From Candidatus Scalindua sp. (GTDB lineage Bacteria; Planctomycetota; Brocadiia; Brocadiales; Scalinduaceae), in assembly GCA_030748215.1 (NCBI GenBank), contig JASMMK010000013.1, positions 1-64,000 on the forward strand: a DNA stretch of 64,000 nt. The letters run 5' to 3'. The first letter of the stretch is position 1. Every line of letters begins with the position of its first letter. Under the pieces are notes generated by a model. It ran no database searches, was not told the DNA's origin, and was given only the letters and a program-made list of their open reading frames with translations. The translations under genes and the position numbers were made by a program. Below are positions 57,466 to 64,000 of this stretch, piece by piece.

Positions 57466-58164
57466 ATGTCCAAACTCACGTCTCTGGTATCGGCTCGGGT
57501 TAAAGCAATCATATTTGATCTGGACGATACCCTATACGATTGCAGTGGAACACTTGTTCTAAAAAGAAGAAAACTTGCCGCAAAAATCATATCAAAAGCG
57601 ATCAAATGCTCCGAAGCAGAGGCGTTAAAATTACAATTAGAACTTGAAAACCGCCTCGGCCCAAAGTCAGATATTGCAAGTGAAATCGCCAGTTTATACG
57701 ACCTTCCGGAAGAGTTCTGCAAAGAAGTCGCCAATACCATTAATACCCTGGAAGTAGAAGGTGTCATTTTATTTCCAGACACAATGGATTCTATTAATGA
57801 ACTAAAAAAAATTGGCTATAAGCTATTTCTAGTTACCTTCGGCAGTAGGGAGATGCAGGAGAAAAAGATAAAAGTTCTTGGGCTTGAAAAAACATTTGAC
57901 GAAATAATCATAACAGAAAACCCACGGGGAAAGGAAAAATGCTTTAAAGAGATTTTATCTAAGTATGATTTAGAACCTGAACAGGTTCTTTGTGTTGGCG
58001 ATAAGATTAAAGACGAAATAGAAGTGGGGAAGAGGTTTGGTATGTCTACCGCATTGATGAAACATGGCAGGCACTACCATTTCTATAAATCTGAAATCAA
58101 TGAAGAAGGATCTTATCTGCATATTACTAAAGTCTCTGATCTTTTGGAAAATGAGAAGGACTAG
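57466..58164 (+). CDS. HAD phosphatase, paralogue of the preceding fusion's N-domain
   Basis: 232 residues. IIFDLDDTLYDCSGTL, LFLVTFGSREMQEKKI and VLCVGDKIKDEIEVGKRFGM parallel the HAD half of the upstream gene, including the unusual DLDDTLYDC start. It begins 9 bp after that gene, so both would be made from one message. Substrate unknown; tandem duplication is the simplest origin. Confidence 0.88.
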   Translation: MSKLTSLVSARVKAIIFDLDDTLYDCSGTLVLKRRKLAAKIISKAIKCSEAEALKLQLELENRLGPKSDIASEIASLYDLPEEFCKEVANTINTLEVEGVILFPDTMDSINELKKIGYKLFLVTFGSREMQEKKIKVLGLEKTFDEIIITENPRGKEKCFKEILSKYDLEPEQVLCVGDKIKDEIEVGKRFGMSTALMKHGRHYHFYKSEINEEGSYLHITKVSDLLENEKD

Positions 58165-58408
58165 GAAATTTCGGGTATAGAAACCCGGCACATCATTTCA
58201 TCTTCAGCAAATAAATAATAGTCGCTGTCCCTATTATAGGAAAGTGATTCAGGTAATAATTTTTAAAAGATACTTGAATTTTATTAACAATTTTACTATA
58301 TTCCCACAAGTACTAAAAAGCAATCTCTTATCATCGTCTCACCTATCATTTGAAGTTAGGATTGAGGCCAAAACCCGATTACAGTCGGTATTAAATGGAG
58401 AAGGATTT

Positions 58409-59710
58409 ATGGGGAATTTTAACCCACAGGCTGTCGAACTAAACGAAAACATACAACGTGACAATGCCAATATCCTGAATATGTTGTCCGTACGCGGTAA
58501 GGGAATTTTCTTTCCAAAAAAGGGAATCCTGGGTCAGTCTGCGGATGCTAAGGGGAAGGAAATTAATGCCACGATTGGAATTGCACTTGAAGAGGACGGC
58601 TCACCCCTGCGCCTGGGATGTATCGACGACCTGATCGATGTGGAGCCAGCTGCGGCCTTTCCATATGCGCCGAGTTTCGGACGACCTGACCTGCGATCGA
58701 ACTGGAAAGCGATGATCTACGAAAAGAATCCCTCCCTGCAGGGAACCGAGATCAGCAGTCCGGTCGTGACCTGTGCGCTGACCCATGGTCTCAGCATGTC
58801 GGGCTATTTATTTGGAGATGAAAGCGACCAATTGATTACACCGGATCTTTATTGGGGGAACTACCGGCTTATATTTACAAACACTTACGGCATTGGGATC
58901 GAGACCTATGAAACGTTTGAGGGGGGCGGATTTAACGTTGCCGGTCTCCGGGAAGCATTGCTCGGCTCAACCGCAAAGAAATGCCTTGTGTCCCTGAACT
59001 TTCCGAATAATCCCACCGGATACACGCCAACCGTTTCGGAAGTTGCAAAGATACGAGACGTGTTGGTCGAGGCTGCAGACAGCGGACGGGATATTGTCGT
59101 GTTGATCGACGATGCCTATTTCGGATTGGTATACGAGGAAGGAATCACCAGGGAATCGATTTTCGCTGCATTAGCCAACGCCCACGAGCGCCTGCTGGCG
59201 GTAAAAATTGACGGTGCGACGAAGGAAGATTATGTTTGGGGGTTTCGTGTCGGCTATCTCACGTATGGGATAAAAGGTGGAAGCAAATCGGTCTACGAGG
59301 CGCTTGAGGCGAAAACGGCGGGTGCTATACGCGGCACAATCTCGAATAGTTCAAATCTATCACAGTCGCTGCTGAATGCCGCCTATAAGGACGAGAATTA
59401 TAACCAGCAGAAACAGGAGAAATACCTGACGTTACAACTCCGGTACACCAAAGTGAAGGAGATTTTGTCAACACATCCTGAGTATGAGGAGTATTTCACC
59501 GACCTGCCCTTCAATTCCGGTTACTTTATGTGTTTGAAGCCGGTCGCTGTGGATCCCGAGAAAGTCCGTCAGATTTTGCTGAGTGACTATTCCACGGGCA
59601 TCATCGTCGCCAGCGGCGTCATGCGTCTGGCGTATTCGTCCACTCCGTTTGACTTGCTGGAGAAGTTGTTCGACAACATCTTTCAGGCATGCCAGAAAGC
59701 GAAAGCCTGA
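58409..59710 (+). CDS. PLP-dependent aminotransferase, class I/II
   Basis: 433 residues. Fold-type I features: LNFPNNPTGYTPTVSE, LIDDAYFGLVYEEG and the PLP-lysine in KIDGATKEDYVWGFRVGYL. The C-terminal small domain ends with GVMRLAYSS. TGGAGAAGG precedes ATG 58409; the frame is open 55 codons further upstream but with no such site. From about 58560 to 59700 the DNA is visibly richer in GC than its neighbours, which hints at acquisition from another lineage. Substrate unknown. Confidence 0.86.
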   Translation: MGNFNPQAVELNENIQRDNANILNMLSVRGKGIFFPKKGILGQSADAKGKEINATIGIALEEDGSPLRLGCIDDLIDVEPAAAFPYAPSFGRPDLRSNWKAMIYEKNPSLQGTEISSPVVTCALTHGLSMSGYLFGDESDQLITPDLYWGNYRLIFTNTYGIGIETYETFEGGGFNVAGLREALLGSTAKKCLVSLNFPNNPTGYTPTVSEVAKIRDVLVEAADSGRDIVVLIDDAYFGLVYEEGITRESIFAALANAHERLLAVKIDGATKEDYVWGFRVGYLTYGIKGGSKSVYEALEAKTAGAIRGTISNSSNLSQSLLNAAYKDENYNQQKQEKYLTLQLRYTKVKEILSTHPEYEEYFTDLPFNSGYFMCLKPVAVDPEKVRQILLSDYSTGIIVASGVMRLAYSSTPFDLLEKLFDNIFQACQKAKA

Positions 59711-59793
59711 AAGTCCAGTTATCAGTAATAATAAGATGTTTTCGTAGGGTGCACTCTTAAGCATCAAATGTGCTACCAAGGTGCTTACTTAAC

Positions 59794-60993
59794 TCAAGCC
59801 ATCTTATCTTTATCAACTACCTCGCCAGGCAGTGTTCCCAGCCCCGGCCAGATTTTTCTTCCCGGATAGATTGTAGTGTTTATGCCGGTATGTACATCGT
59901 CCGCAATTATAGTTCCAAGCTTTCTTCTACCTGTATCAACCGGCTTCCCCTTCACTGCAGATCTAACATTTTTGTTATCATGTTTTAAATTTGCGGTTAT
60001 TGTTCCGGCACCTAAATTACTATTATTACCTATAACGCTATCTCCTATATAAGAGAGGTGAGGTACTTTAGCATTATCCATAATTATACTGTTCTTTATC
60101 TCTACTGCCTGCCCGATATGGCATCCGTTTCCGATAGAGGTGTTTCCTCTTAAATAACTGTTAGGTCCTATGCGGCAGTTCTCACCAATAACCACATTCC
60201 CTTTTATATATGTCCCGGACAGGATTTCCGTTCCTTTACCTACTTTCAACTCTCCCTTTATGGTAACGTTTTTTTCTACTTTTCCCCTTATGTCTCTCAT
60301 CGTGTCACTCTTTATTTCAGAAACCAGGGTGTTGTTTGCTTCAATCAGATCCCATGGATACCCCACAGAGAGCCAATGCCCTTTTGCCTTTTCACATATA
60401 ACTTTCTCTTTTTTAGCAAGCATATTTATATAATCAACTATTTCATATTCGCCTCTCTGGCTTTTTTTAAGCTTAAAATCAAACACTGATTTATCAAAAA
60501 CATACAGACCCGTATTCGCAATATCGGAAACAAACTTTTTGGGTTTTTCCACAACCTTCTTAACCTCTTTGCCCTTTACAACAAAGACACCAAATCTATC
60601 TGGGCTTTCAACCCCACATCCCAAAACAGCATATTTGTGTTTTAAACACGCCCTTATGTCTCTCTTAGAAAAAATATCATCTCCGCCTATAACAATAAAT
60701 TTGTCCTTAATCAATTGTTCAACATATTTCAGCGCATGCCCTGTTCCCAATTGTCTCTTTTGCTCAACATATCTTATTTTCAACTTCCCATACTTATTAC
60801 CAATTTCACTTTGTATCATCTCTTTCTTATATCCAACTATCACGATAACTTCGTTAACCAGTCCCTGCATGGCATCGAGATTGTGCTTTATTATCTCTTT
60901 ATTCATTACCTTAAGCAGTGGTTTAGGCATAGTTAACGTTAAAGGCCACGTTCTTGTACTTTTTCCCGCAGCCATTATTACCGCTTGTATCAT
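59794..60993 (-). CDS. sugar-1-phosphate nucleotidyltransferase, GlmU-like (left-handed beta-helix)
   Basis: 399 residues. N-terminal nucleotidyltransferase with AAGKSTRTWPLTLTMPKPLL and GTGHALKYVEQLI, then hexapeptide repeats forming a left-handed beta-helix (GKGTEILSGTYIKG, GENCRIGPNSYL, GNGCHIGQAVEI). Resembles the archaeal/thermophile dual-function GlmU-like proteins. It would make UDP-GlcNAc from GlcNAc-1-P or another sugar nucleotide. Starts 1 bp after glmM stop. Confidence 0.88.
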   Translation of the reverse strand: MIQAVIMAAGKSTRTWPLTLTMPKPLLKVMNKEIIKHNLDAMQGLVNEVIVIVGYKKEMIQSEIGNKYGKLKIRYVEQKRQLGTGHALKYVEQLIKDKFIVIGGDDIFSKRDIRACLKHKYAVLGCGVESPDRFGVFVVKGKEVKKVVEKPKKFVSDIANTGLYVFDKSVFDFKLKKSQRGEYEIVDYINMLAKKEKVICEKAKGHWLSVGYPWDLIEANNTLVSEIKSDTMRDIRGKVEKNVTIKGELKVGKGTEILSGTYIKGNVVIGENCRIGPNSYLRGNTSIGNGCHIGQAVEIKNSIIMDNAKVPHLSYIGDSVIGNNSNLGAGTITANLKHDNKNVRSAVKGKPVDTGRRKLGTIIADDVHTGINTTIYPGRKIWPGLGTLPGEVVDKDKMA

Positions 60994-60994
60994 A

Positions 60995-62347
60995 TCAGAC
61001 ACCTATCTCTTTCTTCATGGCGTTTGCAATATCATTTGCCATTTTTTTGATCTCTCTTTTGTCTTCGCCTTCAATCATAATTCTGCATAGATTCTGTGTT
61101 CCTGAATACCGGACAAGGACTCTTCCTTTTTTACCCAACTGCAATTCAGCACTTTTAATATCTTTATTTATTTTCAGCTTGTTAATACTCTTTTTCTCTT
61201 TCACGGCAACGTTAACAAGCACCTGAGGTAGCGACTTCATGCATCCTGCCAGTTTACTAAGTTTTTCGCCACTCTCTTTCATTACTCTCAACAGTTGTAA
61301 GGCAGAAATTATTCCATCTCCTGTGGTTGTATAATTTGAGAATAATATGTGCCCCGACTGCTCACCTCCCAAAACATAACCTTTTTTTCTCATCTCATCA
61401 ACAACATATCTATCACCAACCTGCGTCTTAACAACTTTTATATTTCTCTTTTCCATCGCAATATCAAAGCCTTTATTAGCCATGATAGTTACAACAACAT
61501 GATTTTTCTTTAACGTTCCACTCTCTTTCATTTCAATTGCACATATCGCGATAATATGGTCGCCATCAACACTTCGTCCTTTTTCGTCACAAACAATTAC
61601 TCTGTCCGCGTCTCCGTCCAGCGCGATCCCAATATCCGCCTTTTCCTTTTTCACAACTTCCATCATTTTTTCCGGATGCAAAGCACCGCAATCTAAATTT
61701 ATGTTCAATCCATCCGGCTTGTCATTGAGCACAATAACTTCTGCTCCAAGCTCACTAAAAATATGTGGAGCTGTATTGTATGCCGCTCCATTTGCGCAAT
61801 CCAGCACAATTTTTAACCCTTTAAGACTCATGCTTTTTGCAGAAGCTTTTACAAATTCTATATATCTTCCTTTCGCATCTTCAATTCTGTACGCTTTTCC
61901 AATCAAATCCCCTTTAACATGTTCGGTCTTTACTTCTTCTGATAAAACATATTTTTCAATCTCATCCTCAACAATATCCGGTAGTTTATACCCATCTGCA
62001 CTAAAAATCTTTATCCCATTGTCTTCGGCAGGATTATGTGAAGCGCTAAGAACAATTCCGGCATCTGCATTCAGCGATTTAGTTAGATGTGCAATAGCAG
62101 GCGTTGGCATAGGGCCGACGAGTAAAACATCGGCTCCCACCGAGGCGATACCTGAAGCTAACGCGTTTTCCAGCATATAGCCACTGAGCCTGGTATCTTT
62201 TCCTATGACAATTTTAGGCTTTTCCTTTCCGCATTTCTCCTTAAAAACATGGGCGACGGTTTTGCCAACATTCAATACCACCTCAGGAGTCATCGGGTAA
62301 GCATTGGCAGCTCCTCTTATCCCATCTGTTCCAAACAATTTTCCCAT
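60995..62347 (-). CDS. glmM: phosphoglucosamine mutase
   Basis: 450 residues. Catalytic serine in LSASHNPAEDNG, metal loop DGDADR, and sugar-binding GGEQSGH. Length is as for GlmM. Converts glucosamine-6-P to glucosamine-1-P. The GlmU-like gene follows immediately, so the two probably carry out consecutive steps to UDP-GlcNAc. Confidence 0.95.
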   Translation of the reverse strand: MGKLFGTDGIRGAANAYPMTPEVVLNVGKTVAHVFKEKCGKEKPKIVIGKDTRLSGYMLENALASGIASVGADVLLVGPMPTPAIAHLTKSLNADAGIVLSASHNPAEDNGIKIFSADGYKLPDIVEDEIEKYVLSEEVKTEHVKGDLIGKAYRIEDAKGRYIEFVKASAKSMSLKGLKIVLDCANGAAYNTAPHIFSELGAEVIVLNDKPDGLNINLDCGALHPEKMMEVVKKEKADIGIALDGDADRVIVCDEKGRSVDGDHIIAICAIEMKESGTLKKNHVVVTIMANKGFDIAMEKRNIKVVKTQVGDRYVVDEMRKKGYVLGGEQSGHILFSNYTTTGDGIISALQLLRVMKESGEKLSKLAGCMKSLPQVLVNVAVKEKKSINKLKINKDIKSAELQLGKKGRVLVRYSGTQNLCRIMIEGEDKREIKKMANDIANAMKKEIGV

Positions 62348-62654
62348 TTACATTTGCCTATATTAAAATAATGACTATTCCGGTTTTATTAAACTAATTA
62401 ATCTTGTATTTCTGTAATTTGACATGAACGTTAAATACCTATGGGCACTAACCCGTTTGATAAGTAATTATAGAGGCAGGGCACAAAGAAGGAATAACAA
62501 AGAAGAAAAGACTAAAATCGAAAGGCACTCACTTTAAAAAGCAAGTGCCTTCCAATTTAGCTTGTAAAAATTGAAAACCAAAACGCTAACTATCGTGAGG
62601 TTGCTACGTAATATACGTCTAACTTACACAGAAGACTCAAGACAAAATATATAC
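62348..62654. other. 307-bp intergenic region with terminator
   Basis: Between glmM (-) and HU (-). Contains a hairpin at 62522-62551 described separately; otherwise AT-rich with no gene seen. Confidence 0.5.
62522..62551 (-). terminator. rho-independent-like terminator after HU gene
   Basis: AAGGCACT at 62522-62529 pairs with AGTGCCTT at 62544-62551. On the minus strand the stem is followed by TCGATTTT, weak in T. It separates the HU gene from glmM. Confidence 0.6.
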
Positions 62655-62924
62655 TTACACCATGTCTTTGAATTTCTTACCTACCTTAAAGCCTACAGTT
62701 CTGCTGGCCTTGACCTTAATTGGTTCTCCTGTTTGAGGGTTTCTTGCCGTCCTGGCTTTTCTTTTCTTTACCGAAAAAGTACCAAACCCTATCAGCTGAA
62801 CATTTTTATCTTTCTTGACGCCTTTGGCAATACCACATAATACGGCGCTTACAGCTCTCTCCCCCCCGGCCTTTGATGTCCCTAACTCTTTTGCTACTGC
62901 CTCAACTAATTCTTGCTTATTCAT
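62655..62924 (-). CDS. HU-family DNA-binding protein
   Basis: 89 residues with the full HU/IHF pattern: NKQELVEAVAKELGTSKAGG, VQLIGFGTFSVKKRKARTAR (DNA-binding arm start), RNPQTGEPIKVKASRTVGFK. AGAGAGGGGG precedes the ATG. A nucleoid protein that bends DNA. Confidence 0.95.
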   Translation of the reverse strand: MNKQELVEAVAKELGTSKAGGERAVSAVLCGIAKGVKKDKNVQLIGFGTFSVKKRKARTARNPQTGEPIKVKASRTVGFKVGKKFKDMV

Positions 62925-62981
62925 AAAACCCCCTCTCTAAAAAAGAAAAATATCCAAAATATATAACGTTAACAACCCCTG

Positions 62982-63455
62982 CTACATTGCCATACCAATT
63001 ATTATACCTTCAAATACAAGTTTGCCATTTACTATCCCCTGTACGTCAAAAATTGCTCTTCTGTTTCTTAATTCTGAATTCTTTGCAACAATGATCAATT
63101 TATCGCCCGGAAGCACTTTCCCTCGAAATTTAACCTTGTCTATGCCGCCAAAACCAAAAAACTTTTCTGTGTCAATTGAACTCTTAAAATAGTAGGTGCA
63201 CAATTGCGCGGCAGCTTCTACCATTAATACACCAGGCATCAGAGGGTTGCCAGGAATGTGCCCACGCACCCAGAATTCGTCTTCTTTTACATCCTTATAA
63301 CCAATAATTATTTTGTTCTCAGGTTCAAACTTGAGTATACCGCTTAACTGTTCTATCTCGTAACGATGTGGTACTATCTGCCTGATACGATCAATATCAG
63401 CAGCGATCTCATTTAAATCAATTGTATCTATATCTACGAGGAGTTTCTGCGGCAT
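62982..63455 (-). CDS. (3R)-hydroxyacyl-ACP dehydratase, FabZ-like
   Basis: 157 residues, hotdog fold. The active site resembles FabZ: HIPGNPLMPGVLMVEAAAQ, with His and Glu in position; the preceding segment IRQIVPHRYEIEQL is also typical. A removed first residue pattern suggests chain elongation in fatty acid synthesis, but the sequence differs from standard FabZ (for instance PLMPG instead of PVFPG), so a related beta-hydroxyacyl substrate is possible. Followed downstream by HU, 57 bp. Confidence 0.82.
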   Translation of the reverse strand: MPQKLLVDIDTIDLNEIAADIDRIRQIVPHRYEIEQLSGILKFEPENKIIIGYKDVKEDEFWVRGHIPGNPLMPGVLMVEAAAQLCTYYFKSSIDTEKFFGFGGIDKVKFRGKVLPGDKLIIVAKNSELRNRRAIFDVQGIVNGKLVFEGIIIGMAM

Positions 63456-63550
63456 TGCAAAATACTATTATTAAGATATATTTTTGTCAATAAAAAATTA
63501 TAAATTAAAAACCTGTTTCGTGTTGATTATTACTTATAATCTAAAAGATA

Positions 63551-63628
<78 letters not shown>

Positions 63629-63801
63629 CAAAGAAAGGCCTGCTATAGGCATTTGCAACTGTACCTTGGCAGAACGAAACAGTATACATTATATATCCTA
63701 TAGATCAAGCCGTTAATTTGTATACGTCAACATATGATAGAGGCAGAAACAAAGAAACACATGCACGCTCTATAAAAACACCACTATCTGAAAAATATCC
63801 T

Positions 63802-63954
63802 CTATTTTTTCGCCTTCCTTTTTTCCTTTTTAATTTTATCAACCTTCGGGCCAAAGTTACTTCTGCCATATTGCTCCAATTGTTTGTCATACTTATAACT
63901 CCTTGCAGAAGCCAGTCCCAGGCCATCACCCTGCACACCGTACTCATAAACCAT
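63802..63954 (-). CDS. small basic protein, unknown (start uncertain)
   Basis: From ATG 63954 a 50-residue protein (MVYEYGVQGDGLGLASARSY ... KIKKEKRKAKK) with a Lys-rich end. A GGAGG site lies 7 bases before the ATG. The frame stays open upstream to the window edge, so a longer protein cannot be excluded. Function not recognised. Confidence 0.6.
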   Translation of the reverse strand: MVYEYGVQGDGLGLASARSYKYDKQLEQYGRSNFGPKVDKIKKEKRKAKK

Positions 63955-64000
63955 GATTACCTCCTGCCGGGTATCAACCAGGTAGAAAGGCTCTCTGTTG

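Noticed and set aside
60539-61090. Open frame opposite the GlmU-like/GlmM pair
   Set aside because: Low-complexity Ser/Phe/Leu translation typical of an antisense shadow; the minus-strand genes are well supported.

Overview
The window reads as AT-rich chromosome of an autotrophic, nitrogen-cycling bacterium, most probably an anammox planctomycete (Brocadiales/Scalindua type). This is an inference from gene content: a secreted octaheme hydroxylamine-oxidoreductase-like protein, two tandem formate/nitrite-family channels, a large inorganic-carbon uptake locus (DabA, DabB, two SulP permeases, a beta-carbonic anhydrase), cache/PAS receptors and planctomycete-style small proteins. There is no rRNA, CRISPR array, complete insertion sequence or prophage. 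One tRNA (Met, CAT) lies near the right edge.

Layout. 1-8 kb: partial CDS, CBS protein, octaheme cytochrome (all -), then tdh-kbl (threonine to glycine and acetyl-CoA), an interrupted AsmA-like gene and a frameshifted NAD-dependent epimerase (+). 7.9-11.2 kb: a giant fusion of a degenerate phosphoglycerate-kinase-like domain, a helix-hairpin-helix segment and glutamate dehydrogenase (-). 11.5-19.4 kb: housekeeping and small genes (PlsC, DoxX, GemA-like, eukaryotic-type HisA, YdcH, FKBP isomerase), a frameshifted TPR/class III nucleotide cyclase and a YheT-like hydrolase. 19.9-37.5 kb: the carbon/nitrite transport island: receptor 1, an orphan 213-residue protein and SulP-1 (+), then carbonic anhydrase, a coiled-coil membrane protein and receptor 2 (-), then SulP-2, DabA and DabB (-), then two FNT channels (-), one with a histone-H1-like tail. 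38.4-52.5 kb: YceI, an RRE-radical SAM-SPASM-ArsM-like fusion, membrane and family 2 glycosyltransferases, DUF3179, DinB, two TlpA thioredoxins, an FMN reductase, an ECF sigma/anti-sigma pair and a MEMO protein. 52.7-59.7 kb (+): PP-loop ATPase, hotdog protein, DUF192 lipoprotein, HAD-YvcK fusion, second HAD, aminotransferase. 59.8-63.95 kb (-): GlmU-like and GlmM (UDP-GlcNAc precursors), HU, FabZ-like dehydratase, tRNA-Met and a small basic protein.

How it fits together. SulP-2, DabA and DabB are collinear and would load bicarbonate/CO2; the carbonic anhydrase equilibrates the pool; two related cache receptors without any output domain flank this set and could sense a small ligand for it. 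The FNT pair would move nitrite or formate, the substrates expected beside an octaheme HAO-like enzyme and an acetyl-CoA-type autotrophy.

Sequence quality. Four genes are split by what looks like one missing or one extra base, three of them in short G runs, and a fifth suspicious A/T run sits at a gene start. Restoring one base gives intact reading frames each time. Indel errors in the assembly are therefore the simplest explanation, and these genes should not be taken as true pseudogenes without read-level checking.
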